From NCBI RefSeq assembly GCF_009831215.1, contig NZ_WUTW01000003.1, positions 187,325 through 251,324 on the forward strand: 64,000 bases of DNA, in the 5' to 3' direction. The DNA comes from Actinomadura rayongensis (GTDB lineage: Bacteria; Actinomycetota; Actinomycetes; Streptosporangiales; Streptosporangiaceae). Position 1 is the first letter of the stretch. Each line of letters opens with the position of its first letter. The notes under the pieces were generated by a model, which searched no databases, was not told the DNA's origin, and saw only the letters and a program-made list of their open reading frames with translations. Of the stretch, positions 1-7,671 are shown one piece after another. The position numbers were made by a program, and so were the translations under genes.

Positions 1-227
1 CCGACGGCGGGCGTCCCGGCCTGGTCCAGCAGCCGCCGCGCGTACGGCGCGACCGACTCCAGGTAACGGCGCTGCGCCTCGGCGTAGATCGTCCCGAAGG
101 CCAGCGACGACTTGCCCGAGCCGGACACGCCCGTGAACGCCACGAGCGCGTCGCGGGGCACGGCGACGTCCACGTTCCGCAGGTTGTGCTCCCGCGCGTC
201 CCGGACCCGGACGAACCCGTCCTCCAT
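1..227 (-). CDS. UvrA-like excinuclease ATPase, N-terminal fragment
   Basis: Start of an ABC-type ATPase of the UvrA family; the gene runs off the left edge, so only about 75 residues are visible. They read as a UvrA N-terminus: VRDAREHNLRNVDV (residues 6-19), then the Walker A loop TGVSGSGKSS (about 31-40), then AEAQRRYLES leading towards the first insertion domain. UvrA proteins scan DNA for bulky lesions in nucleotide excision repair; antibiotic-resistance paralogs share the same N-terminus and cannot be told apart from this much sequence. The ATG at 225-227 has no ribosome binding site but sits seven bases after a TACGGT hexamer, so the mRNA is probably leaderless. Divergent from the oxidoreductase at 288. 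Confidence 0.85.
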   Translation of the reverse strand, partial: MEDGFVRVRDAREHNLRNVDVAVPRDALVAFTGVSGSGKSSLAFGTIYAEAQRRYLESVAPYARRLLDQAGTPAV

Positions 228-234
228 GATCGGG

Positions 235-240
235 ACCGTA
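235..240 (-). promoter_or_regulatory. -10 hexamer of leaderless UvrA-like gene
   Basis: TACGGT on the minus strand, then seven bases, then the ATG. It matches the actinobacterial TANNNT -10 pattern at the spacing expected when transcription starts on the A of the start codon. Confidence 0.5.
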
Positions 241-287
241 CCCCGGACGGCGGGAAGACCCGCGCGGACGCACGGGTTGCAGAGAAC

Positions 288-1271
288 ATGACCGTTCCCT
301 TCTCCGTTCTCGACCTCGCCCCGGTGGCGTCCGGCTCCACGTCCGGGCAGGCGCTCCGCAACACGCTGGACCTCGCCCGGCGCACCGAGGCCCTCGGCTA
401 TCACCGGTACTGGCTCGCCGAGCACCACGCGATGCCGGGCATCGCCAGCTCCGCGACGGCCGTCCTCATCGGCCAGGTCGCGGCGGCGACGGAGCGGATG
501 CGGGTCGGGTCCGGCGGGATCATGCTGCCCAACCACGCGCCGATGGTCGTCGCGGAGCAGTTCGGGACGCTGGAAGCGCTCTACCCGGGCCGCATCGACC
601 TCGGCCTCGGCCGCGCGCCCGGCACCGACCAGGCCACCGCGCGGGCGCTGCGCCGCTCCCCCGAGGCCCTGTCGGCGGACGACTTCCCCGAGCAGGTCGC
701 CGAGCTGAACGGCTACTTCGACGAGAAGAGCGTGATCACCCCGGCGGCGGGGAACGGCCCTCCGGTGTGGCTGCTCGGGTCCAGTGGGTACAGCGCGCGG
801 CTCGCGGGGCTGCTGGGGCTGCCGTTCGCGTTCGCGCACCACTTCATGGCGCGGAACACGCTGCCCGCGCTCGCTTTGTACCGGGAGTCGTTCCGTGCGT
901 CGTCGGTGCTGAGCGAGCCGTATTCGATGATCGGCGTGTCCGTCATGGCCGCCGAGACGGACGAGAAGGCGCGGGACATGGCCCGTCCGCAGGCGCTCCA
1001 GTTCCTGCGGCTGCGGCAGGGGCTGCCGGGGCCGCTGCCGACGCCGGAGGAGGCCGCGGCGCAGGTGTTCTCGCCGGTCGAGGCGCAGATGGTCAAGGAG
1101 CGGCTCGCCGACCAGGTCATCGGGAGTCCCGCGACCGTCCGGGCCGAGCTGGACGCGCTGTTGGAGCGCACCGGCGTGGACGAGGTCATGGTCGTGACGT
1201 CGGTGTACCACCACGAGGACCGGGTGCGGTCCTACGAACTGCTCGCCGATCTCTACGACCTCGCCCGCTGA
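288..1271 (+). CDS. LLM-class flavin-dependent oxidoreductase
   Basis: Luciferase-like monooxygenase family protein of 327 residues, expected to bind FMN or F420 in a TIM barrel and oxidise or reduce a small substrate that cannot be named here. Family signatures are visible: the opening SVLDLAPV strand, LAEHHAMP near residue 46, GSGGIMLPNHAP (about 72-83), a VAEQFGTLEALYPGRIDLGLGR-type segment (about 86-107) and the C-terminal SP.TV stretch before a vTSVYHHEDR end. ATG 288 was chosen because homologous sequence starts there; the frame is open upstream to 186 but that part overlaps the divergent UvrA start and looks unconserved. The next gene follows after 52 bases. Confidence 0.9.
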   Translation: MTVPFSVLDLAPVASGSTSGQALRNTLDLARRTEALGYHRYWLAEHHAMPGIASSATAVLIGQVAAATERMRVGSGGIMLPNHAPMVVAEQFGTLEALYPGRIDLGLGRAPGTDQATARALRRSPEALSADDFPEQVAELNGYFDEKSVITPAAGNGPPVWLLGSSGYSARLAGLLGLPFAFAHHFMARNTLPALALYRESFRASSVLSEPYSMIGVSVMAAETDEKARDMARPQALQFLRLRQGLPGPLPTPEEAAAQVFSPVEAQMVKERLADQVIGSPATVRAELDALLERTGVDEVMVVTSVYHHEDRVRSYELLADLYDLAR

Positions 1272-1323
1272 CGGACGTGGACGCCGGGATAGCGTGGATC
1301 GACGCGAGAAGGAGTGCAGACGG

Positions 1324-2751
1324 ATGAACGTGACACCTTTCTGGCTGGCCGGGCGTCCGGCGACCGGGGACGAGTCCATCGAGGTCACCAACCCCTATGA
1401 CGGGCACGTGGTCGGGGCGGCGTCCGTCCCGACGCCCGCGCAGGTGGAGGAGGCGGTGGCCGCCGCCGACGCGGTGCGCCGCCAGGCCGCCGCGCTGCCG
1501 CTGCACGTGCGGGCCGAGGCGCTGCTGCACGTGTCGCGGCGGCTGGCCGAGCGCGCCGACGAGGTCGCCCGGCTGATCACCGCCGAGAACGGCAAGCCGC
1601 TGCTGTGGGCGCGGGGCGAGGTGGCGCGCGCGGTCGCGACGTTCCGGTTCGCCGCGGAGGAGACGCGCCGCTGGAGCGGAAACGTGCAGCGGCTGGACAC
1701 CGAGCCCGCCGCCGCCGGACGCGTCGCCTACATCACGCGCGTGCCGCGCGGGCCGGTGCTCGGGATCTCGCCGTTCAACTTCCCGCTCAACCTGACCGCG
1801 CACAAGATCGCCCCGGCGATCGCGGTCGGGGCGCCGATCATCGTCAAGCCCGCGCCCGCGACGCCGCTGTCGGCGCTGCTGCTGGGCGAGCTGCTGGCCG
1901 AGACCGACCTGCCGGTCGGGATGTTCTCGGTGCTGCCGGTGCCCAACGACCGGGCGGGCGGGCTCGTGGACGACCCGCGCCTGCCGATCGTGTCGTTCAC
2001 CGGCTCGGTACCGGTCGGGTGGTCGATCAACGACCAGGTCCCGCGCAAGCACGTCACGCTGGAACTCGGCGGGAACGGCGCGGCAGTCGTGCTGCCGGAC
2101 GCCGACCTGGACTGGGCCGCGTCCCGGATCGGGCTGTTCGCCAACTACCAGGGCGGGCAGAGCTGCATCGCCGTCCAGCGCGTGTACGTCGACCGTTCGG
2201 TCTACGAGGACTTCCTGCCGAAGCTCATCGACGCCGTCAACGGCCTGGTCACTGGGGACCCGTGGGACGAGCGCACGCAGGTCGGCCCGCTGGTCAGCAC
2301 CGACGCGGCCGTGCGGGTCGAGAACTGGGTGAACGAGGCCGTCGACGCGGGCGCCAAGATCCTTGCGGGCGGGGAGCGCGACGGCGCGGTCTACGCGCCG
2401 ACGATCCTGTCCGACGTGCCGGCCGACGCCAAGGTCGCGCGCGAGGAGGTGTTCGGGCCGGTCCTGCTCGTCCAGCCGGTGGACGGCGTGGACGACGCGT
2501 TCGCGCACGTCAACGACTCCACCTTCGGTCTCCAGGCGGGCGTGTTCACCCGGAGTCTGGACGTCGCGTTCCGCGCCCACCGCGAGCTGGACGTGGGCGG
2601 CGTGATCATCGGCGACGTCCCGTCCTACCGGGCCGACCAGATGCCCTACGGCGGCGTCAAGGACTCGGGCGTCGGCCGCGAAGGGCTGCACTCGGCGATG
2701 AACGACTACACCGAGGAGAAGGTGATGGTCCTCACGGGCCTTCAACTCTGA
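1324..2751 (+). CDS. NAD(P)-dependent aldehyde dehydrogenase
   Basis: Aldehyde dehydrogenase superfamily protein of 475 residues that oxidises an aldehyde to the acid with NAD(P). The Rossmann part holds GISPFNFPLNL (the ISPFNFP motif, about 150-160), IVKPAPATP, and SFTGSVPVG (FTGS). The catalytic pair is present: Glu in LELGGNGAAVVL (about 246) and Cys in GGQSCIAVQRVY (about 281). EEVFGPVLLVQPV near 375 is the conserved cofactor/active-site segment. Start chosen at 1324 because AAGGAG (1309-1314) lies nine bases before it; an in-frame ATG at 1294 lacks a site. The 3' end overlaps the converging phosphatase remnant by 20 bases. Substrate unknown. Confidence 0.92.
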   Translation: MNVTPFWLAGRPATGDESIEVTNPYDGHVVGAASVPTPAQVEEAVAAADAVRRQAAALPLHVRAEALLHVSRRLAERADEVARLITAENGKPLLWARGEVARAVATFRFAAEETRRWSGNVQRLDTEPAAAGRVAYITRVPRGPVLGISPFNFPLNLTAHKIAPAIAVGAPIIVKPAPATPLSALLLGELLAETDLPVGMFSVLPVPNDRAGGLVDDPRLPIVSFTGSVPVGWSINDQVPRKHVTLELGGNGAAVVLPDADLDWAASRIGLFANYQGGQSCIAVQRVYVDRSVYEDFLPKLIDAVNGLVTGDPWDERTQVGPLVSTDAAVRVENWVNEAVDAGAKILAGGERDGAVYAPTILSDVPADAKVAREEVFGPVLLVQPVDGVDDAFAHVNDSTFGLQAGVFTRSLDVAFRAHRELDVGGVIIGDVPSYRADQMPYGGVKDSGVGREGLHSAMNDYTEEKVMVLTGLQL

Positions 2752-3400
2752 GCAGCACGGCCGTGACGTTGTCGTGCCCGCCCGCCGCGAGCGCGTGCCC
2801 GACGAGCGCCCGCGCGTCCGCGCGCAGGTCCCCGCCGCCGAGCTTCGCCCGCAGCTCGGCGGCGCCCGGCAGGTAGCGCCAAAGACCGTCCGTGCACAGC
2901 AGCACCCGTCCCGGCCCGAACGGCCGCAGGAACCGGATCCGCACGCGCGGCTCGTCCGCGTCCGCGCCGAGCCAGGCGGCGAGCGCCTCGTGCGCGCCGT
3001 GGTCGTCCTCGGTCAGGCGCAGCGCGGTGCCGTCGTCCGGCAGCCAGTAGGCACGGCTGTCGCCGATCCAGCCCGCCCACAGCCCGGACGGCCCGACGGT
3101 CGCGGCGGCGAACGTACAGGCCGGCGCCGGACCCGTCCCGCGAACCGCCTCGCCCGGCCCAGCGAACACTGTGTCGCGACCGGGCTCGTCCGGGACAGTG
3201 GCCGGGGCGTGGCGCGGACGGTCACCGCCGGGGCGGCGACCGGGGGCGCGGCGTGAGCGGACCCGACGGGGGCGTGGCGCACGCGGGCGCGGCCGGGGTT
3301 GCGGCCGGGGGCGTGGCGGGAGGGGTGAGCGAGACGCCGTCGCAGACTACGGCGATCGTCCAGGGGCCGACGGTGGCGAGGGAGGAACAGTCGGGCGTTG
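2732..3400 (-). pseudogene. Broken PP2C-type protein phosphatase
   Basis: Remnant of a PP2C Ser/Thr phosphatase. The intact C-terminal piece (2732-3169) holds WAGWIGDSRAYWL, LLCTDGLWRYL and GGHDNVTAVLL, the metal-binding and core motifs of the family. The piece carrying the VVCDGVS motif (around 3320-3345, preceded by LATVGPWTIA) is in a different reading frame, and the usual N-terminal RNEDA segment is missing because the barstar gene ends at 3407. No start codon with a ribosome binding site joins the pieces. So I see truncation plus a frameshift; a sequencing indel in the P/A/T-rich stretch 3190-3330 could explain the frameshift but not the lost N-terminus. Confidence 0.65.
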
Positions 3401-3406
3401 TGTCCG

Positions 3407-3760
3407 TCAGGTCAGGGCGGCGGTGATGCGGTCTTCCAGGTCGGGTTCGCGGTCGGGGTGGACCGTGAAGGTGATCTTGAGGCCGTCGGCGGATGCTTCG
3501 GCCAGGACGTCCAAGAGGATTGCCAGCTGGCTTGTGTCCTCTTCGGCCAGGAGTTCGTCGGCGTGCGCGACGGTCAGGGACGGGCGGTCCAGGTCGCGCA
3601 GGCAGTCGGCGAAGGCGTCCCAGTTGCGGCCGAAGTAGTCGGGAAAGGCCAGGGCCCGCGCCGCCTCGGTGAAGAGGGCGGCGCGGGTCCGGCAGTCCCG
3701 TCCGTCGAGGTCGGCCGGGACCGGGTCGGCGGTGACCGTCAACCAGGGCGGCGGCGTCAT
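3407..3760 (-). CDS. Barstar-family ribonuclease inhibitor
   Basis: Small cytoplasmic inhibitor of 117 residues in the barstar family. The diagnostic segment is FPDYFGRNWDAFADCLRDL (about 45-63), matching the barstar helix whose aspartates plug the active site of a cognate RNase. It lies 15 bases downstream of a secreted RNase of the N1/T1/Sa superfamily on the same strand, the classical toxin-inhibitor arrangement, so it most likely protects the producer from that enzyme before export. Start codon is the ATG at 3760. Identification of the family is strong; the pairing is inferred from position. Confidence 0.9.
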   Translation of the reverse strand: MTPPPWLTVTADPVPADLDGRDCRTRAALFTEAARALAFPDYFGRNWDAFADCLRDLDRPSLTVAHADELLAEEDTSQLAILLDVLAEASADGLKITFTVHPDREPDLEDRITAALT

Positions 3761-3775
3761 CGGCGGGACCTCGTT

Positions 3776-4186
3776 CTAGGAGAGCCGGTAGAAGTTCGCG
3801 TAGTGGTCCGGCGAGAAGTACACCGCGCCGGTGCTGCTGTGGACGATCCGGTACGCGTCCCGCGCCGCGCCCTTCGCCCGCGAGTAGACGTCGTACTCGT
3901 GGTAGGTCGCGCCGGACGGGAGCTGCCCGTCGTAGTTGTGGTAGACGCCGCCAGTGTAGTTCCACTTGCCGTCCGGCCAGGTGTACCAGCCGGAGGTCGA
4001 CGGCCAGCCCTTGCCCGACCACACCGACGCGGCGTAGCTGCCGTCGGAGCAGCGCGAGATCGTGCAGGAGCCGTAGACGGTCGCGTTCGCGGGGACGGTC
4101 GAGATGGCGCCCGTCACCGACACCGCGGCGGCGAGCGTGACGGCGGCGCGCCTGGCCCAGGACGAGCGGGAGCGTTGCTTGGACAC
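3776..4186 (-). CDS. Secreted RNase Sa/N1-type ribonuclease
   Basis: Extracellular guanyl-preferring RNase of 136 residues. A signal peptide (basic start, hydrophobic 15-30, cleavage near ANA at 34-36) precedes a mature enzyme whose C-terminal half resembles RNase Sa: GGVYHNYDGQLP, YHEYDV and DHYANF. Putative catalytic residues are Glu97, an Arg at 109 or 113, and His128; the Glu-to-His spacing of 31 equals that of RNase Sa (Glu54, His85). The region 37-78, with two Cys and a WYTWPDGKW segment, is extra relative to RNase Sa. GTG start with GGGAGG six bases upstream. Co-oriented with the barstar gene. Could act in RNA scavenging or competition. Confidence 0.85.
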   Translation of the reverse strand: MSKQRSRSSWARRAAVTLAAAVSVTGAISTVPANATVYGSCTISRCSDGSYAASVWSGKGWPSTSGWYTWPDGKWNYTGGVYHNYDGQLPSGATYHEYDVYSRAKGAARDAYRIVHSSTGAVYFSPDHYANFYRLS

Positions 4187-4417
4187 GGGGCCTCCCAGAG
4201 CGAGGGGGTGAACGCCGCCATCGTCACCGCCCGCGACCCGACGAGACCATTCTGTATCCCGCTAAATCCTCGTAAACACTTCCTGTCTGCCGGGTCCCGC
4301 GCCCGCCCGCCACGCCGCCGGATCCGCCGTCCCGCACGAGGCGGGAGGCCGTGCGACCTGCGCGTCCGCACTGTCCCGCCGCCGGAAAAATGAGTCGGCG
4401 GGGCGGGCGGACTTCGC

Positions 4418-4423
4418 TATCGT
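4418..4423 (+). promoter_or_regulatory. -10 hexamer of MarR gene
   Basis: TATCGT followed by eight bases and a GTG with no ribosome binding site; probable leaderless promoter. Confidence 0.4.
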
Positions 4424-4431
4424 TCGGGCGC

Positions 4432-4875
4432 GTGTCCTCCGCCACCGACCTCGACATCGCCGATCTGGCCACCGTGCTGGAGGACGTCGCGCGGATGTCC
4501 GTGCGGCTCCCCACGTCCGAACGCCTCAGCTTCACGACGCTCTCCGTCCTGCACACGCTGGCGCGGCGCGGCCCGCGACGGCTCATCGCGCTGGCCGCCG
4601 ACGAGCACGTCACGCAGTCCGCGGTCACGCAGATCGTCACCCGCCTGGAGCGCGACGGCCTGGTGGAGCGGCGGTCCGACCCGTCCGACGGACGCGCGGT
4701 GCTCGTCCACGTGACCGGCGCGGGCGCCGCGATCGTGGACGGCCGCCACGCCGAGCGCATCGCCCACCTCGCCGATCTCACCGGCCGCCTCGCCCCGGCC
4801 GAGCGCGCCGCCCTCGCCGCCGCGCTCCCCGCCCTGTCCCGCCTCGCCGCCCTCCACCGCGCAACCGAAAGCTAG
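4432..4875 (+). CDS. MarR-family transcriptional regulator
   Basis: Winged-helix DNA-binding protein of 147 residues. The MarR core is clear: LSFTTLSVLHTLARRGPRRL, an HTH of the form LAADEHVTQSAVTQIVTRLERDGLVER (about 57-83), then the wing with RRSDPSDGRAVLVHVTGAG containing the conserved DPxDGR turn. GTG 4432 is preferred: it follows TATCGT by eight bases and homologous sequence starts there; an ATG at 4390 in frame would add 14 unconserved residues. Its target is unknown; the nearest genes are a divergent RNase and, beyond a repeat array, a TetR gene. Its last codons form the first unit of that array. Confidence 0.85.
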   Translation: MSSATDLDIADLATVLEDVARMSVRLPTSERLSFTTLSVLHTLARRGPRRLIALAADEHVTQSAVTQIVTRLERDGLVERRSDPSDGRAVLVHVTGAGAAIVDGRHAERIAHLADLTGRLAPAERAALAAALPALSRLAALHRATES

Positions 4876-5150
4876 GCGCAACCGCCCGCCAACAATCCCA
4901 CCGCGCGCCAGAGTCAGCCGCAGCCGCTCGCCAGCGATCCACCGCACGCGCGAGTCAGGCGCGGCGGCCCGCCAGCGGCCCACCGCACGCGAAGGTCAGC
5001 TGCGCCCGCCCGTCAGCTGCCCACCGCACGGCCGAAAGTCCCGCGCAGCGGCCCGCCGACGGTCCCACCGCGAGCGGGTCAGCCGCGCCCGCCCGTCAGC
5101 GGCGCACCGCGCGGGCGAGAGTCGGGCGCGGCGGTCCCGGCGCGCGGGTT
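4853..5150. repeat. Seven-unit degenerate tandem array containing the 3' end of the MarR gene
   Basis: Seven head-to-tail units of about 40-46 bases fill the gap between the converging MarR and TetR genes. Each begins with (t/c)CCACCGC and has a middle of the type GAGTCAGSCGCRGC, followed by CGCCCGYCAGC. Unit starts lie near 4853, 4896, 4938, 4979, 5020, 5063 and 5103. The first unit covers the final codons and stop of the MarR gene, so the rest look like decayed copies of a gene end. Another AGGCGCGG core coincides with the stop of the TetR gene at 5192. No spacer structure, so not CRISPR. Confidence 0.75.
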
Positions 5151-5191
5151 AGGCGCGGCGGGGCGTCGGGGGGTCGCGGGGACGGGTGGGG

Positions 5192-5782
5192 TTAGGCGCG
5201 GAGGCCGTCCAGGAAGGCCAGGACGGCGGGGAGGGCTTCGCGGCGGGCTGTTTCGGGGTCGTCGGAGCCGGCGATGAGCAGGCCCGCCTCGGCTAGGGAC
5301 GCCAGGACCATGTGGGCTAGGGGGCGCAGTGGGACGTCCGTGCGCAGGACGCCCGCCGCGCGGCCCTGCTCCAGGCCGGCGGTGACCAGGCCGAGCGCGT
5401 AGCGTTCGTCGATCTCGCGCCAGGTCTCCCAGCCGAGGACGGCGGGCGCGTCCACCAGGCCGATGCGGGCCTTGTCGCGTTCGAGGCAGGTGTCGAGGAA
5501 GACGCGCAGGCCGGTCCGCAGCGCGGCGATCGGGTCGTCGCCGGCGTCGCCCATCGCCGCCCCGATCCGCGCGACGATCTCCTCCTGGACCTGCTCGTAG
5601 ACGGCCCGGAACAGCTCCTTCTTGTCCTTGAAGTGGTGGTACATGGCGCCCCGGGAGCTTCCGGCGCGCTCCACGATCTCCACGGTGCCGACCCCGGCGT
5701 AGCCGCGTTCGGCGAACAGGGCGCGCGCCGCGGCGATCAGGACCGTCCGGGTCGCCTCCGACCGCTCCGCCTGCCGGCTCAT
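5192..5782 (-). CDS. TetR-family transcriptional repressor
   Basis: Repressor of 196 residues. The N-terminal HTH reads LIAAARALFAERGYAGVGTV, then a recognition segment AGSSRGAMYHHFKDKKELF (about 42-60), typical of TetR. The C-terminal ligand-binding part resembles the TetR_C_33-like class (FLDTCLERDKARIGLVDAPAVLGWETW). Start ATG at 5780-5782 with GAGGGGG just upstream. It is divergent from two alpha/beta hydrolases, and an imperfect 17-base palindrome lies between, so it probably represses itself and the hydrolases until a ligand binds. Confidence 0.92.
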   Translation of the reverse strand: MSRQAERSEATRTVLIAAARALFAERGYAGVGTVEIVERAGSSRGAMYHHFKDKKELFRAVYEQVQEEIVARIGAAMGDAGDDPIAALRTGLRVFLDTCLERDKARIGLVDAPAVLGWETWREIDERYALGLVTAGLEQGRAAGVLRTDVPLRPLAHMVLASLAEAGLLIAGSDDPETARREALPAVLAFLDGLRA

Positions 5783-5798
5783 CGTCCCCCTCTTAAAA

Positions 5799-5815
5799 AC
5801 AGACAGCCTGTTTGT
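5799..5815. promoter_or_regulatory. Probable TetR operator palindrome
   Basis: ACAGACAGCCTGTTTGT, symmetric about the central C with a single mismatched pair, lies between the TetR start and a TAGTCT -10-like hexamer (5816-5821) reading towards the hydrolases. Location and symmetry fit an operator that blocks both directions. Confidence 0.7.
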
Positions 5816-5860
5816 TAGTCTCCTGGCACGCCCATTCTTTCAACCAGGGAGCTGGTCCGG

Positions 5861-6751
5861 ATGACGTCCACCACGTACGGGACCTGGCGCGACCCCGCCC
5901 TCGGGACCCGCCGCGAGATCGACCTGCCGGCCGCGCGGCTGCCCGTGTTCGAGACCGGGGACGGCGCGCCGGTCGTGTTCGTCCACGGCCTGCTCGTCAA
6001 CGCCAACCTCTGGGCCGGCGTCGTGCCGCTCGTCGCGCCCGGGCACCGGTGCGTCACCGTCGACCTGCCGTTCGGGTCGCACACCGTCGCCGCGCCGGAC
6101 GCCGACCTCACCCCGCCCGGCCTCGCCGCGCTGCTCATCGGCGTGATCGAGGACCTCGGGCTCGGGCCGGTCACGCTCGTCGGCAACGACAGCGGCGGCG
6201 CGGTGTGCCAGATCGCCGCCGTGACGCGGCCCGACCTCGTCGCGCGGCTCGTCCTTACCTCGTGCGACTCCCACGACCGGTTCCCGCCGAAGGCGTTCGC
6301 GTTCCTCAGGGCCGCCGCCGCGGTGCCCGGCGCGCTCGCCGCGCTGGCCGGGACGCTGCGGGTGCGCGCGCTGCGGCGGATGCCGCTCGCCTACGGCTGG
6401 CTGACGAGCGTGCCGCTCAGCCCCGAGGTCGGCGACTCGTTCGTGACGCCCGCGCGCGTCGATCCGGCCGTCCGCGCCGACCTGCGCCGCGTGCTGCGCG
6501 GCCTGCACCCGCGCCACACCCGCGCGGCGGCGGCCCGCTTCAAGGACTTCGACCGGCCGGTGCTCATCGCCTGGTCCGAAAAAGACCGGTTCTTCCCGGC
6601 CCGCGACGCCGAGCGCCTGGCCGGGGACTTCCCCGACGCGCGGCTCACCTGGATCGCCGGCGCGCGCACGTTCTCCCCCGTCGACCGGCCGGGGCCGCTG
6701 GCCGCCGCGATCACCGGATTCCTCGACCGGACGGCGGCGGAGGTCCGGTGA
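5861..6751 (+). CDS. Alpha/beta hydrolase with GNDSGG elbow
   Basis: Alpha/beta-hydrolase fold protein of 296 residues. The oxyanion region is VVFVHGLLVNANLW (about 38-51). The nucleophile elbow is VGNDSGGAV (about 107-115), so the residue in the nucleophile position is Asp rather than Ser, as in dehalogenase or epoxide-hydrolase relatives. The acid strand VLIAWSEKDRFFP is present, but the segment where the catalytic His is expected reads AGARTFSPVDRP, with no His. The reaction therefore cannot be assigned. Its stop overlaps the next gene in GTGA, so the two are coupled; expression is probably under the divergent TetR protein. Confidence 0.85.
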   Translation: MTSTTYGTWRDPALGTRREIDLPAARLPVFETGDGAPVVFVHGLLVNANLWAGVVPLVAPGHRCVTVDLPFGSHTVAAPDADLTPPGLAALLIGVIEDLGLGPVTLVGNDSGGAVCQIAAVTRPDLVARLVLTSCDSHDRFPPKAFAFLRAAAAVPGALAALAGTLRVRALRRMPLAYGWLTSVPLSPEVGDSFVTPARVDPAVRADLRRVLRGLHPRHTRAAAARFKDFDRPVLIAWSEKDRFFPARDAERLAGDFPDARLTWIAGARTFSPVDRPGPLAAAITGFLDRTAAEVR

Positions 6752-7671
6752 CCGCGCCGCTCCCGGACGTCCCGGGCGTCGAGCACACGTTCGTGGACGT
6801 CGGCGGCCTGCGCACGCACGTGGCGCTCGCGGGCGCGGGCGACCCGCTCGTCCTGCTGCACGGCTGGCCGCAGCACTGGTGGCAATGGCGGCACGTCCTC
6901 CCCCGCCTCGCGGAACACCACCGGGTCGTCTGCCCGGACCTGCGCGGCCTCGGCTGGACGGACGCGCCGAGCTGCGGCTACCGGCCCGCCGTGATGGCCC
7001 GCGACGTGCTCGGCCTCCTCGACCGGCTCGGCGTGCGGCGGTTCGCGCTGGTCGGGCACGACTGGGGCGGGCTCGCCGCCTACCTCGTCGCGCTGCGGCA
7101 CCCCGGCCGCGTGCGGGGGCTCGTCGCGATCAACACCGCGAACCCGTTCACCCGGCCGACGCCGGGCACGCTGCTGGACGGGGCGCGCCTCTGGCACGTC
7201 CTCGCCAACGCGACCGGCCCGCGGTTCGCCGGTGAGGTGATCCCCCGCTGGGCGCTGCGGCACTGGGTCCACCGGGCGGGCACCCTGCCGCCCGAAGACC
7301 GGGCCGTCTACCTGCGGCAGTTCGACGACCCCGAACGCGTGCGCGCGACCGTCCGCTACTACCGGGGGCTGGCCGCGCGGGAGATCCCGGCGATCCTCGC
7401 CGGGCGGTACCGGCGGACGCCGCTGACCGTCCCGACGCTGGTCCTCGCGGGCGACCGGGACCCGCTGCTGCCCGTCCGGGGCATGTCCGGCTTCGGGCCG
7501 CGCGCCGCCGACCTGCGCGTCAAGGTCCTCGAAGGCGTCGGCCACTTCCCCGCCACCGAGGCCCCGGACGCGGTGGCGGGGCACCTGCTGGACTTCTTCG
7601 CGGCGCTCAGCGATCCGCCCACGCCCGGTGGAACAGCTCGTGGACGGGCACCGGCGGCAGGACCCGCATGA
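6748..7671 (+). CDS. Alpha/beta hydrolase, epoxide hydrolase-like
   Basis: Alpha/beta hydrolase of 307 residues with a full epoxide-hydrolase/dehalogenase-like set: oxyanion motif LLHGWPQHWWQWR (HGWP), nucleophile elbow VGHDWGGLAAYL with Asp at the centre, acid in LVLAGDRDPLLP, and base in GVGHFPATEAPD. The Asp nucleophile with a HGxP motif supports hydrolysis of an epoxide or an alkyl halide over an ester. GTG start overlaps the previous stop (GTGA). The last 65 bases overlap the converging 1450-residue gene. Part of the TetR-controlled pair. Confidence 0.85.
   Translation: MTAPLPDVPGVEHTFVDVGGLRTHVALAGAGDPLVLLHGWPQHWWQWRHVLPRLAEHHRVVCPDLRGLGWTDAPSCGYRPAVMARDVLGLLDRLGVRRFALVGHDWGGLAAYLVALRHPGRVRGLVAINTANPFTRPTPGTLLDGARLWHVLANATGPRFAGEVIPRWALRHWVHRAGTLPPEDRAVYLRQFDDPERVRATVRYYRGLAAREIPAILAGRYRRTPLTVPTLVLAGDRDPLLPVRGMSGFGPRAADLRVKVLEGVGHFPATEAPDAVAGHLLDFFAALSDPPTPGGTARGRAPAAGPA

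Noticed and set aside
4853..5150. CRISPR array
   Set aside because: Units abut directly and are degenerate, with no unique spacers and no cas genes nearby.
5812..6747. Long fused frame in front of the epoxide hydrolase-like gene
   Set aside because: It runs through the first hydrolase in the wrong frame; the real start is the GTG in the GTGA overlap at 6748.
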